Shown here: positions 14,054 to 22,553 of the stretch, piece after piece
Position numbering within the stretch: position 1 is the stretch's first letter
Layout of the letters: every line of letters starts with the position of its first letter
DNA from: SZUA-252 sp035716005
Lineage (GTDB): Bacteria > Eisenbacteria > RBG-16-71-46 > SZUA-252
Direction of reading: 5' to 3'
NCBI GenBank assembly: GCA_035716005.1
Contig: DASTKG010000141.1
Span: 1-23,753, forward strand
Length of the DNA stretch: 23,753 nt
Notes under the pieces: generated by a model
The model's database searches: none
What the model saw: only the letters and a program-made list of their open reading frames with translations
What the model was told of the DNA's origin: nothing
Position numbers and translations under genes: made by a program

Positions 14054-15556
14054 CTAGAGGACTCCCGCCGGCATCCGGTACTGGAGCGCCTCCGCCACGT
14101 GCCCGGCCCGCACGCTCTCCGAGCCCGCGAGGTCCGCGATCGTCCGGGCCACGCGCCTCGTGCGGAGGACGCCGCGGGCCGTGAGCCGGAAGGTCGCCGC
14201 CGCGCGACGAAAGAGATCCTTCGAGGCGGGGTCGAGGGGAGCGAGCCGGCCGAGTTCCCGCGCCGAGAGGATCGCGTTCCGCTCGCCGGCCCGATTGCGC
14301 GACGCCGCGACCGCACGCGCTCCGAGGACACGCTCCCGCAGCGCGGCGGACGTCTCTCCGCTCGTCTGGGCGAAGAGGTCGTCCATCGGCACCGCCGGCA
14401 TCTCGAGGATGAGGTCGATTCGGTCGAGAATGGGGCCCGACACCTTCGCCCAGTAGCGGCCCACCGCCTCGGGCGCGCATCGGCATCCCCGCGGGTCGCC
14501 GCGAAATCCGCAGGGGCAGGGGTTCATCGCGGCGACGAGCGCGAACGACGCGGGGAACCGGACCGCCGAGCCGGCGCGCGCGATGGTGATCGCCCCCTCC
14601 TCGAGCGGCTGGCGAAGCGCCTCGATGGCGTTCCGCTTGAACTCCGGCAGCTCGTCGAGGAAGAGAACCCCCCGGTGCGCCAGGCTCGCCTCGCCCGGCA
14701 TCGGGCCGCGGCCGCCGCCGACGAGCCCCGCGTCGGAAATCGTGTGGTGCGGCGCCCGGAACGGAGGCGTGCGAGAGAGCGCCGTCCCGGGCTGGAGCCG
14801 TCCCGCCACGGAATGGATCGTGGCCACCTCGATCGCCTCCTCTCCGGTGAGGGGCGGCAGGATGCCCGGAAGCCGCCTCGCGAGCATCGTCTTCCCCGCG
14901 CCCGGCGGCCCGATGAGCAGCGCGTTGTGCCCACCGGCGGCCGCGATCTCGAGCGCGCGGCGCGCGAGCGCCTGCCCACGCACGTCGGCGAAGTCGGGAA
15001 CCGGGAGCGGCGCGTCGCCGGCTTCCGCGATCGCCTCGGGCGCGGACTCCTCCTCGTGCCCCCGCAGCGCCGAGAGAGAGTCGACGATCACGACCGGCAC
15101 GCGGGGAAGCGCGCGCGCCTCCTCGCGGTTCGCGCGAGGAATCCAGACGGGACCGCGGCCCTCGTGGAGGGCGGCCGCGAGCACGGCGAGGAGCCCTCGC
15201 ACGGGACGGACCGATCCGTCGAGAGCCAGCTCCCCCGTCAGCACTCCCTCCTCGATCGGCGCGCCGCGCGGGATCTGTCCCGAGGCGAGGAGAATGGCCG
15301 CGGCGATCGGAAGATCGAATCGCGCCCCCTCCTTCCGCACGTGCGCCGGCGCCAGATTGATGGTGATGCGGCGGGCCGGAAAGTCGAACCCGCAGTTCCG
15401 GATCGCCGCAAGCACGCGCTCGCGGCTCTCCCGCACGGCGGCGTCGGGAAGCCCGACGATGGTGAAGGACGGGAGCCCGACGCCGAGGTCGGCCTCCACG
15501 TGCACGAAGACGCCGTCGATCCCGATCGTGGTGCACGACCAGACGCGAGCCAGCAT
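14054..15556 (-). CDS. comM: YifB/ComM family Mg-chelatase-like AAA ATPase
   Basis: A 500-aa protein of the usual length for YifB/ComM. The N-terminal Lon-protease-like fold domain (about 1-170) is recognisable from GLPSFTIVGLPDAAVRESRERV and ITINLAPAHVRKEG. The AAA+ Mg-chelatase domain follows: Walker A GPPGAGKT (216-223), Walker B VLFLDE (297-302), sensor-region MNPCPCG with a Cys cluster up to Cys360, and an arginine-finger region after DRIDL. The C-terminal domain ends in LQYRMP. ComM in Vibrio and Acinetobacter is a hexameric helicase that promotes branch migration during natural transformation; here that role is inferred from family. The ATG at 15556 has GAGGAGG at good spacing. It lies 82 bases after the HAD gene on the same strand. 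Confidence 0.94.
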   Translation of the reverse strand: MLARVWSCTTIGIDGVFVHVEADLGVGLPSFTIVGLPDAAVRESRERVLAAIRNCGFDFPARRITINLAPAHVRKEGARFDLPIAAAILLASGQIPRGAPIEEGVLTGELALDGSVRPVRGLLAVLAAALHEGRGPVWIPRANREEARALPRVPVVIVDSLSALRGHEEESAPEAIAEAGDAPLPVPDFADVRGQALARRALEIAAAGGHNALLIGPPGAGKTMLARRLPGILPPLTGEEAIEVATIHSVAGRLQPGTALSRTPPFRAPHHTISDAGLVGGGRGPMPGEASLAHRGVLFLDELPEFKRNAIEALRQPLEEGAITIARAGSAVRFPASFALVAAMNPCPCGFRGDPRGCRCAPEAVGRYWAKVSGPILDRIDLILEMPAVPMDDLFAQTSGETSAALRERVLGARAVAASRNRAGERNAILSARELGRLAPLDPASKDLFRRAAATFRLTARGVLRTRRVARTIADLAGSESVRAGHVAEALQYRMPAGVL

Positions 15557-15609
15557 GGCGTCGCCTCCTCGGGGATTTGGATTTCGGCGCCGGCGCGGGG
15601 ATCGCCGTC

Positions 15610-15625
15610 CCGGCCGTTCGGCCGG
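15610..15625 (-). terminator. small hairpin between the HAD and comM genes
   Basis: A six-bp GC stem (CCGGCC/GGCCGG) with a four-base loop, just after the HAD stop. There is no T-run, so it may only attenuate transcription into comM. Confidence 0.3.
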
Positions 15626-15638
15626 CGGTGGAACGGGG

Positions 15639-16442
15639 CTAGTCGCGGGGCGCGAGGAGCGGCGCGAAGAGCGCGCGGAGGGCGTCGTGCGAGCGCGCTT
15701 CGGCGCTCGGAACGACGCTGCCGCGATGCTCCGGGTCGAACGGATTCGGGAACTGGGCGTAGTGGATGGAGTAGAGGCCGAGCCGATTCGCTCCGCTCAC
15801 GTCGTGGTGGAGCGAGTCCCCCACCATGGCCACCGAGGCGGCCGGCAGCGACCAGCTCTCGAGCACCGCGCGGAACGCCTCGACGCGCGGCTTTCGGATG
15901 CCGAGATCGGCCGAGACGAAGAAGGGGTCGAAGTAGGGACGCATGCCGAGCCTCGTCGCCACGCGCTCGACGTAACGGCCGTCGGTGGCGTTCGAGAGGA
16001 GCCCGATCCTCGTCCCGCTCTCTCGAAGGAACTCCAACGTCTCGCGGGAGCCCTCGAGCGCCACCACGCGCTCCTCCTCCGCCGAGAAATAGACGCGGAC
16101 CGCATCCGCCAGCGCGGCCGCCGGCAGCGACGGGGCCTGAGCGTCGGCCAGGGCTTCGTCGAGCGACTCGCCCGCGGTGATCTCCCGCCCCGTCTGCTCG
16201 GCGGTGAGGCGGTTCCGCTCTCGAATCTCGAGGAAGCGCTCGATGAACTTTTCCGCCCCCTTCGCCGCCGGGAGAGTGCCCTGCCGCGCCAGATGCGCCG
16301 CGAGCCGTTCGGCGCCCGGGCGCGCCACGACGTCGGCGTAGTCCGTGCGCGCGGAGGGCGTCGAGGGGTCGATTCCGATGAGGGTGTTGCCGTAATCGAA
16401 AATGACGGCTCGAAGCACGGGAACGCTCGTTCGGGGTACCAT
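15639..16442 (-). CDS. HAD-superfamily hydrolase-like protein
   Basis: A 267-aa HAD-fold protein. Motif I is VIFDYGNTL, with nucleophile Asp16 but Gly18 where phosphatases have the acid/base Asp. Motif II is LLSNATD (Ser150), motif III has Lys184 in GIRKPRVEAF, and motif IV is MVGDSLHHD (Asp209, Asp214). A helical cap lies between about 30 and 125. The substrate is unknown. The missing second Asp of motif I is shared by a sizeable HAD subgroup and makes a classic phosphatase mechanism less certain. The frame is open far upstream, but the ATG at 16442 gives the right N-terminus and lies 27 bases after a predicted start site; no Shine-Dalgarno is obvious. It is divergent from panE. Confidence 0.9.
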   Translation of the reverse strand: MVPRTSVPVLRAVIFDYGNTLIGIDPSTPSARTDYADVVARPGAERLAAHLARQGTLPAAKGAEKFIERFLEIRERNRLTAEQTGREITAGESLDEALADAQAPSLPAAALADAVRVYFSAEEERVVALEGSRETLEFLRESGTRIGLLSNATDGRYVERVATRLGMRPYFDPFFVSADLGIRKPRVEAFRAVLESWSLPAASVAMVGDSLHHDVSGANRLGLYSIHYAQFPNPFDPEHRGSVVPSAEARSHDALRALFAPLLAPRD

Positions 16443-16475
16443 GGGGGAGATTCGCGGAGAGGCGCCGAGAGCCGA

Positions 16476-16504
16476 ACTGTAGGCGGGCGCGGCGCGGCGG
16501 TCAA
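16476..16504 (-). promoter_or_regulatory. sigma-70-like promoter for the HAD gene
   Basis: Minus strand TTGACC (16499-16504), exactly 17 bases, then TACAGT (16476-16481), matching consensus at 5 of 6 and 4 of 6. It lies in the 84-base divergent gap with panE and would give a leader of about 27 bases. Confidence 0.55.
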
Positions 16505-16526
16505 GCGTGGAGGGCTCGGAGCGGCG

Positions 16527-17462
16527 ATGGGCGATTCGTCGAATCACGGGGGGACGTCGACGCCTCGCACGGCGGTGGCCGTCGTGGGGGCCGGCGCCCT
16601 CGGGACGCTTCTCGCCGCGCGGCTCTCGGCCGCGGGCACGAGCGTCCGCGTCCTCGTGCGCCGGCCGGAGAGGGCCGCCACGCTCCGGCGCGACGCGCCC
16701 GGCGCGCTGGCCGTGGACCGCCCCGCGTCGCTCTTCCCCGCGAGGCTCCTCTTCCTCTGCGTGAAGTCGTATCAGACGGATTCGGCCATCGCCACGCTCG
16801 CCGAAACGCCGGCGGCGGGCCTGGACGCCACGCCGATGATCTCCCTTCAGAACGGCTGGGGTCACATGGATCGCCTCCAGAGCGCGTTCCCCGGCGCTTC
16901 CCTGGCGGCCGGGACGACCACGCTCGGGGCGTTCTGGGACGCGGAGGGCGCGTTTCACGAGTCGCTCGATGGCCTGACGACCTTCGCGCCCTGGACGGCC
17001 TCGGCCGGTCCGGCGTGCGACGAAGCGGTGTCGCTATTCCGCGCCGCGAAGCTCCGCGCGGAAAAGGGCGCGAACGCCCGCGACACGCTCTGGAGGAAGC
17101 TCGTCCTCAACGTGGCGGTCAACCCGGTCACCGCCGTCCACGACGTTCGAAACGGCGCGCTCCTGGAGGTTCCCGCGCTTCACGCCCTCGCGGCGGCCGC
17201 CGCGCGCGAGGCGGCGGCGGTCGGCGCCGCCCGCGGCCACCTCGCGGCGCCCTACGATCCCGAGCCGCTCCTCGACGCCCTCCTGCACGACACGGCGGAC
17301 AATCGTTCCTCGATGGCCGAGGACGTGGCGCACGGACGGCCGACCGAGGCGGACGCCATCGTCGGCGCCGTCCTCCGCGAAGGGGCGGCCGCCGGCATTC
17401 CCACTCCCGTCGTCGCTTCGCTCGCCGAGCGCCTCCGCGCCGCCGACCGGCCGCGCGGATAA
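16527..17462 (+). CDS. panE: 2-dehydropantoate 2-reductase (ketopantoate reductase) family
   Basis: A 311-aa protein of the ApbA/PanE family, which reduces ketopantoate to pantoate with NADPH for coenzyme A synthesis. Visible features: an N-terminal Rossmann motif VAVVGAGALGTLLAARLS (17-34), CVKSYQT (78-84) where the Lys fits the substrate pocket, ISLQNGWG (105-112), the catalytic-Lys segment LWRKLVLNVAVNPVTA (Lys191), and the C-terminal signature SSMAEDVAHGRPTEADAI with Glu275. The frame is open nearly 2 kb upstream, but the Rossmann motif fixes the start near the ATG at 16527, which has GGAG five bases away. One gene, divergent from the HAD gene. Other members of the family reduce other 2-oxo acids, so the exact substrate is inferred. 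Confidence 0.9.
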   Translation: MGDSSNHGGTSTPRTAVAVVGAGALGTLLAARLSAAGTSVRVLVRRPERAATLRRDAPGALAVDRPASLFPARLLFLCVKSYQTDSAIATLAETPAAGLDATPMISLQNGWGHMDRLQSAFPGASLAAGTTTLGAFWDAEGAFHESLDGLTTFAPWTASAGPACDEAVSLFRAAKLRAEKGANARDTLWRKLVLNVAVNPVTAVHDVRNGALLEVPALHALAAAAAREAAAVGAARGHLAAPYDPEPLLDALLHDTADNRSSMAEDVAHGRPTEADAIVGAVLREGAAAGIPTPVVASLAERLRAADRPRG

Positions 17463-17495
17463 AAGTCGACGGGGCGGCCGTACCGCGCCGCCCCG
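17461..17495 (-). terminator. terminator between panE and the giant repeat-protein gene
   Basis: A 9-bp GC stem (17470-17478 with 17487-17495) with an 8-base loop lies between the convergent stops at 17462 and 17549. Read on the minus strand it is followed by TCGACTTTT, suited to ending the repeat-protein transcript. The hairpin could also serve panE, though the T-tract on that side is poor. Confidence 0.55.
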
Positions 17496-17548
17496 CCTTA
17501 TCCCCCTCGACGAGGGATGACTTCCTTCCTACTTCGAAGAGACGCCTC

Positions 17549-20500
17549 CTACTTGAGGACCGTCACCGCCTTCACGATGCGGCCGTTCGGCGTGTCGAGG
17601 CGGAAGTAGTAGATCCCGCTCGCGACCTTCACGCCGTTGCCGTCCGCGCCGTTCCAGCGAACGTCCTGGTATCCGGCGCCGCGCGAGTCGTCGAGCAGCG
17701 ACCGAACCAAGCGGCCGTTCACGTCGAAGACCTTGACCGTGACGCGGCCCGGGGTGTCCATGCTGAACGAGAGCGTCGTCTCCGGGTTGAGCGGATTCGG
17801 CGACACCGCCGCGACCAGCGCACCGCCGGAAGCCTTCACCACGTGGACGAGTTCACCGCGGAACTTGCCGCCCGTGACGAGATCGCCCTCCACCGCCACC
17901 GTGACGGTGTTCTTGCCGGCCGGGAGATTGCTGAACAGGAGCCGGAGATCGTCCTTCGAGAAGCAGGCCGCGATCTCGTCGATCCCGTTGTGGTTCTTGT
18001 CGCCGTCCACGGTCGTCTTGCTCCCGCCCGCGAAGATCTCCGACACCGAACCGGTGCCGATCGAGATCATCTTGATCGACGCGAGATTCACGTCCGTGAT
18101 GGCGAACGAGCCGTTGACGGGCTCGATCTGCACGCAGGTCGTGGGCTTGCCGGCGTTGAGCGACGTCGTGTTGTTCCCGCCGGTCGTGAACACGCTGGCC
18201 GGGAATTCGGTCGAGATGGTCGCCGTCGTCGAGGCGCTGTTGTTGCAGACTCCGTCGTCCACCGTGAGACCGACCGTGTAGACGCCGCCCGCGGCGTAGG
18301 CGTGCGTCACGATGGCGCCGGTGGAGTTCGACCCGTCGCCGAACGACCAGGCGTAGGTGAGCGGATCGCCGTCGGGATCGGACGAGGCCGAGCCGTTGAA
18401 CGTGACCGGAAGGTTCACGATGCCGCTATACGGAGCGCCGACGAAGGCCGCCGTCGGGCACCGATTCACGTTGACCACGGTGATCGCGAACGACTTGGTG
18501 TCGCTCGCGGCGCCGTCGCTCACCCGAGCCGTGCCGGTGTAGCTGCCGGCGTCGCTGAAGCCGGGCGAGAGCTGCACGAGACCGGAAGCCGAGACCGACA
18601 TGAAGAGCGGGGTCGTCCCGACCTTGGAGTACGTGAGCGGATCGCTGTCCGGATCGCTGGCCGTGAGTTGCTGCGAATCGGTGGCGCCCTCGTTGACCGT
18701 CATGTCGGCCGGCTGATCGAGAGTCGGCGCCTGGTTCTGATTCGCGATCGTCAGCGCCGTGGTGGCCGCCGCCGTGCCCGTCGTGACGTCCGCCGCGCTC
18801 CAGTTGACCGTGTAGCTGCCGGCGTCGCTGGCGCCCGGGGTGCCCGACAGGGTGATGCTCGGATTCAACGCCGGGCCGGCCGAGGCCGAACCGGAGAGGA
18901 ACGCCGCGTTGTTCGTCTGCGACAGCGTCACGTCGTCGCCGTCCGGATCGGACGCTGAACCCGTGATCGAAACCGCCGTGCCCTCCGTGCCGCTGACCGT
19001 GGCCGGAGCCGTGATGACCGGGTTCTGGTTGACCTTCGGCCCGATGTTGAGAGCCGTCGTCGCCGAGGCCGTTCCGGTCGTCGCGTCGGTCGCGCTCCAG
19101 TTGACGGTGTAGGAGCCGGCCTGGCCGAGCGCGGGCGTGCCCGTCAACGTGATGCTCGGATTCAACGCCGGGCCGGCCGAGGCCGAACCGGTGAGGAACG
19201 CCGCGTCGTTCGTCTGCGACAGGGTCACGTCGTCGCCGTCCGGATCGGACGCCGAGCCCGTGATCGAGACCGCGACGGTCTCCATGCCGTTCACGCTCGC
19301 GGGAGCCGTGATGATCGGGTTCTGGTTGACGTTCTCGATGGTGAGCGCGGTGGTGGCCGCCGCCGTGCCGGCCGACGCGTCCGTCGCGCTCCAGTTCACC
19401 GTGTAGCTGCCCGACTGCGAGAAGCTGGGCGTGCCGGTGAGGGTGATGCTCGGGTTCAACGACGGGCCGTTGGAAGCCGCGCCCGTGAGGAACGCCGCGT
19501 CGTTGGTCTGCGAGAGCGTCACGTTTTCGGCGTCAGGATCGGTCGCCGAGCCCGTGATCGAAACGGCCGTGTTCTCCGTGCCGCTCACCGTCGCCGGAGC
19601 CGTGATGACCGGGTTCCGGTTCAGGTTCGCGATCGTGAGGGCGGTCGTGGCCGCCGCAGTGCCGCCGGCGCCGTCGTTCGCGCTCCAGTTCACCGTGTAG
19701 CTGCCCGCCTGGGTGAAGTCGGGCGTGCCCGTCAGCGTGAGGCTCGGGTTCGCGACCGGGCCGGCCGAGGCCGGTCCCGTCAGGAAGGCGGCGTCGTTCG
19801 TCTGCGAAAGGGTGACGTCCTGGCCCTCGGGATCGGAGGCCGAGGCCGTGATCGAGACCGCGCTGTTCTCCGTCCCGCTCACCGTCGCCGGAGCCGTGAT
19901 GACCGGCGCCTGGTTGCCGGTACCGATCGTGAGAGCGGTGGTGGCCGACGCCGTGCCGGCCGACGCATCCGTCGCGCTCCAGTTCACCGTGAAGGTCCCG
20001 GTCGCCGACGGCGTCCCCGTGAGCGTGATGCTCGGATTCAAGGACGGGCCCGCGCTGCTCGAGGCCGTGAAGAACGGAGCATCGTTCGTCTGCGAGAGGG
20101 TCACGTTCTCAGCGTCGGGATCCGACGCCGAGCCCGTCACCGAAACCGCGACGCCCGTCACGCCGCTCGCCGTCGCCGGAGCCGTGATGACCGGGTTCCG
20201 GTTCAGATTCGCGATCGTGAGGGCCGTCGTCGCCGCCGCGGTGCCGGCCGACGCGTCCGTCGCGCTCCAGTTCACCGTGTAGCCGCCCGACTGCGAGAAG
20301 CTGGGCGTGCCGGTGAGCGTGATGCTCGGGTTCAACGCCGGGCCGGCCGAGGCCGCACCGGTGAGGAACGCCGCGTTGTTCGTCTGGGAGAGCGTCACGT
20401 TCTGAGCGTCAGGATCCGACGCCGAGCCCGTGATCGAAACGGCCGTGTTCTCCGTGCCGCTGACCGTCGCCGGAGCCGTGATGCTCGGGTTCCGGTTCAG

Positions 20501-22261
20501 GTTCGCGATCGTGAGGGCCGTCGTCGCCGCCGCGGTGCCGCCGGCGCCGTCGTTCGCGCTCCAGTTCACCGTGTAGCTGCCCGACTGCGTGAAGCTGGGC
20601 GTGCCGGTGAGGGTGATGCTCGGGTTCAGCGCCGGGCCGGCCGAGGCCGCGCCCGCGAGGAACGCCGCGTCGTTCGTCTGCGAGAGGGTCACCTGGTCCG
20701 CGTCCGGATCGCTCGCGGAGCCCGTGATGGAGACCGCGCTGTTCTCCGTGCCGCTCACGGTAGCCGGTGCGGTGATCACGGGAGCCTGGTTCCCCGCGGT
20801 GATCGTCAGCGCCGTGGCGGCCGCGGCCGTTCCGCCGGCGCCGTCGTTCGCGCTCCAGTTGACCGTGAAGCTACCGGCGGCCGACGGGGTTCCCGTGAGC
20901 GTGATGCTCGGATTCAGGGACGGACCCGCGGAGCTGGAAGCCGTGAAGAACGGAGCGTCGTTCGTCTGCGACAGCGTCACGTTCTGCGCGTCGGGGTCCG
21001 ACGCCGAACCGGTGACGGATACCGAGGAGAGCGCCACGCCGCCTGCCGTCGCCGGCGCCGTGATGACCGGGTTCCGGTTCAGATTCGCGATCGTGAGGGC
21101 GGTCGTCGCCGTGGAGGTGCCGCCGACGAGATCGTTGCCCGTCCAGTTCACGGTGTAGCTGCCCGACTGCGTGAAGCTTGGCGTGCCGGAGAGCGTGATG
21201 CTCGGGTTCAACGCCGGGCCGGCCGAAGACGGGCCGGCGAGGAAGGCCGCGTTGTTCGTCTGGGAGAGCACGAGATTGTTGCCGTCGGGATCGGACGCCG
21301 ACGCCGTGACGGAGACGGCGCTGTTCTCGGTGCCGCTCGCCGTCGCGGGCGCCGTGATCACGGGCGGACGATTCACGTCGTTGATCGTGACGGCCGTGGT
21401 CGCGGCCGCGGTGCCGGTCGTGGCGTCGGCCGCGCTCCAGTTCACCGTGTAGCCCCCCGCCTGATCGAAGTTCGGGGTGCCCGTGAGCGTGATGCTCGGA
21501 CTGAGGGACGGGCCGGCCGAGCTGGAAGCGGTGAAGAAGGGGGCGTTGTTCGTCTGCGAGAGGGTCACGTTTTGCACGTCGGGATCGGTGGCCGAGCCCG
21601 TCACGGAAATCGACGAGTTTTCGGAGCCGGTCGCCGTCGCCGGGGCGGTGATGATCGGGTTCAGATTGCCGCCGGGGGCCGCGCCGAGACCGGCGACGTC
21701 GAACCACTCGTCGCCGAGCTTCATCGTGTTGTCGAAGCTGTTGCCCGAGCACGCTGCGCCGAAGTTGGTGAGATCGGTCTGCTGAAGCGCGCTGAGGGCG
21801 ACGATGTTCACGGACGGGGCGCCGCTCACGCCCGTGATCGTCATGGTGAAGAGCTTGTAGTCCCCGGGGGTGAGGATCGCCGAGCCGCCGCGGCCGACCG
21901 AGAATTCGGTGTCGCTGGCGAGCGGCGTCCCCGGCACCGTGACCGTAACCATGCTCGCCTGGAGGTTGGTGAACCCGGAGTACGTCACCGTCCCGCCGGT
22001 GGCCTGCATGTTGGTCACGTAGGAGTTGATCGTCAGGTCGCCGTCCCCCGTCACACAGGTCGCGGGCGACCCGTCCGCGTTGACGTTGGTTCTCAACCAC
22101 ACGTCCACCGTCGTCGGAACGCCGTTGGCGTTCAGAAGATCGGCCGCCGTGTTGACCCCATCCCCGTTGGAGTCGAGGTACATGTACTGAGCGGAGGCCG
22201 GCGCCGCGAATGCCGCGAGGCAGACGGCCGCCACCACCAGAAACCGGGCAACAGACTTCAT
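17549..22261 (-). CDS. giant secreted Ig/cadherin-like repeat protein with PKD and FlgD-like sorting domain
   Basis: A 1570-aa secreted protein. Order: signal peptide (1-24, cleavage at ASA-Q); a dockerin/EF-hand-like loop DSNGDGVNTAADLLN (30-44) and a cohesin-like beta region (to about 200) with the second loop TGDGDLTINSY; ten ~98-aa repeats (201-1177) of putative-Ig/cadherin type, each starting with [NA]P.ITAPA and containing SDPD..NVTLSQTN and YTVNWSA; a divergent eleventh repeat (1178-1267); a PKD domain (1268-1354, AWSFGDGS); a region with a further Ca-type loop DGDKNHNGIDE; and a FlgD-like/type IX-style C-terminal domain (about 1488-1570, NPLNPETTLSFSM to YYFRLDTPNGRIVKAVTVLK). It is probably a cell-surface or released adhesin or matrix protein. 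GGGAGG precedes the ATG by five bases. A strong promoter lies 257 bases upstream; the gene stands alone. Confidence 0.93.
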   Translation of the reverse strand: MKSVARFLVVAAVCLAAFAAPASAQYMYLDSNGDGVNTAADLLNANGVPTTVDVWLRTNVNADGSPATCVTGDGDLTINSYVTNMQATGGTVTYSGFTNLQASMVTVTVPGTPLASDTEFSVGRGGSAILTPGDYKLFTMTITGVSGAPSVNIVALSALQQTDLTNFGAACSGNSFDNTMKLGDEWFDVAGLGAAPGGNLNPIITAPATATGSENSSISVTGSATDPDVQNVTLSQTNNAPFFTASSSAGPSLSPSITLTGTPNFDQAGGYTVNWSAADATTGTAAATTAVTINDVNRPPVITAPATASGTENSAVSVTASASDPDGNNLVLSQTNNAAFLAGPSSAGPALNPSITLSGTPSFTQSGSYTVNWTGNDLVGGTSTATTALTIANLNRNPVITAPATAGGVALSSVSVTGSASDPDAQNVTLSQTNDAPFFTASSSAGPSLNPSITLTGTPSAAGSFTVNWSANDGAGGTAAAATALTITAGNQAPVITAPATVSGTENSAVSITGSASDPDADQVTLSQTNDAAFLAGAASAGPALNPSITLTGTPSFTQSGSYTVNWSANDGAGGTAAATTALTIANLNRNPSITAPATVSGTENTAVSITGSASDPDAQNVTLSQTNNAAFLTGAASAGPALNPSITLTGTPSFSQSGGYTVNWSATDASAGTAAATTALTIANLNRNPVITAPATASGVTGVAVSVTGSASDPDAENVTLSQTNDAPFFTASSSAGPSLNPSITLTGTPSATGTFTVNWSATDASAGTASATTALTIGTGNQAPVITAPATVSGTENSAVSITASASDPEGQDVTLSQTNDAAFLTGPASAGPVANPSLTLTGTPDFTQAGSYTVNWSANDGAGGTAAATTALTIANLNRNPVITAPATVSGTENTAVSITGSATDPDAENVTLSQTNDAAFLTGAASNGPSLNPSITLTGTPSFSQSGSYTVNWSATDASAGTAAATTALTIENVNQNPIITAPASVNGMETVAVSITGSASDPDGDDVTLSQTNDAAFLTGSASAGPALNPSITLTGTPALGQAGSYTVNWSATDATTGTASATTALNIGPKVNQNPVITAPATVSGTEGTAVSITGSASDPDGDDVTLSQTNNAAFLSGSASAGPALNPSITLSGTPGASDAGSYTVNWSAADVTTGTAAATTALTIANQNQAPTLDQPADMTVNEGATDSQQLTASDPDSDPLTYSKVGTTPLFMSVSASGLVQLSPGFSDAGSYTGTARVSDGAASDTKSFAITVVNVNRCPTAAFVGAPYSGIVNLPVTFNGSASSDPDGDPLTYAWSFGDGSNSTGAIVTHAYAAGGVYTVGLTVDDGVCNNSASTTATISTEFPASVFTTGGNNTTSLNAGKPTTCVQIEPVNGSFAITDVNLASIKMISIGTGSVSEIFAGGSKTTVDGDKNHNGIDEIAACFSKDDLRLLFSNLPAGKNTVTVAVEGDLVTGGKFRGELVHVVKASGGALVAAVSPNPLNPETTLSFSMDTPGRVTVKVFDVNGRLVRSLLDDSRGAGYQDVRWNGADGNGVKVASGIYYFRLDTPNGRIVKAVTVLK
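18731..21661 (-). repeat. ten tandem ~294-bp repeats in the giant surface-protein gene
   Basis: Ten in-frame units of 98, 98, 96, 98, 98, 96, 98, 98, 99 and 98 codons. Units 3 and 6 are the short form (96 codons, SAAGSFTVNW or SATGTFTVNW) and are the ones, with unit 1, that carry PFFTASSSAGPSL. Units 3-5 (20198-21073) and 6-8 (19322-20197) therefore look like copies of one three-unit block of 876 bp. Similarity is also high at the DNA level. Confidence 0.92.
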
Positions 22262-22437
22262 GGAGTCCTCCCTAGAGCGTGGTGCATGGATGGAGCATGT
22301 CCGGACTTCGTGTCGAACAGGTGTGTGCTGCGGATCGCGAGCCCAGACCCGACATCAAGGCGCGCGATCGTGAGCCGGCGGCCCGGAAAGGGGCCACGGC
22401 GATGCGCCTCGCGGGCCCGGACCGTTCCTGGGGTGGT

Positions 22438-22472
22438 TGAGATGGGGCTTGGGGCCCCGAGGGGGGATCTCA
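22438..22472. other. hairpin in the leader of the giant repeat-protein gene
   Basis: An outer six-bp stem TGAGAT/ATCTCA encloses a GGGGC/GCCCC inner stem. It lies about 50 bases downstream of the predicted transcription start in a 257-base untranslated leader. No T-run is present, so it may be a leader structure or a weak end for the leuB transcript. Confidence 0.35.
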
Positions 22473-22524
22473 GCCGACCGAACAGCAGCGCAGGATGTCG
22501 AGGTAAGGCCTGTGAGACTAAGGA

Positions 22525-22553
22525 ATTATAGCAGACTGATGCTCCGAGATCAA
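22525..22553 (-). promoter_or_regulatory. strong extended -10 sigma-70 promoter of the giant repeat-protein gene
   Basis: Minus strand TTGATC (22548-22553), exactly 17 bases, then a perfect TATAAT (22525-22530) preceded by TGC, an extended -10. It is the best sigma-70 match seen in the window and stands in a short AT-rich patch. Its -35 overlaps the stop codon of the leuB-like gene (22550-22552). The predicted start is near 22518, leaving about 257 bases of untranslated leader. Confidence 0.75.

Noticed and set aside
13811..16180. 789-codon plus-strand frame across comM and the HAD gene
   Set aside because: It is antisense to three good genes, with no domain and no ribosome-binding site.
14583..16526. 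Upstream 648-codon extension of the panE frame
   Set aside because: It is antisense to comM and the HAD gene. The PanE Rossmann motif begins right after the ATG at 16527, which also has a ribosome-binding site.
18731..21661. CRISPR-like regular repeats
   Set aside because: The repeats are ~294 bp, contiguous, in frame and coding; there are no short repeats with unique spacers and no cas genes.
18840..21785. Series of evenly spaced plus-strand frames of about 90 codons opposite the surface-protein repeats
   Set aside because: Their ~294-base spacing simply mirrors the repeats of the minus-strand gene; they are shadows, not a gene family.
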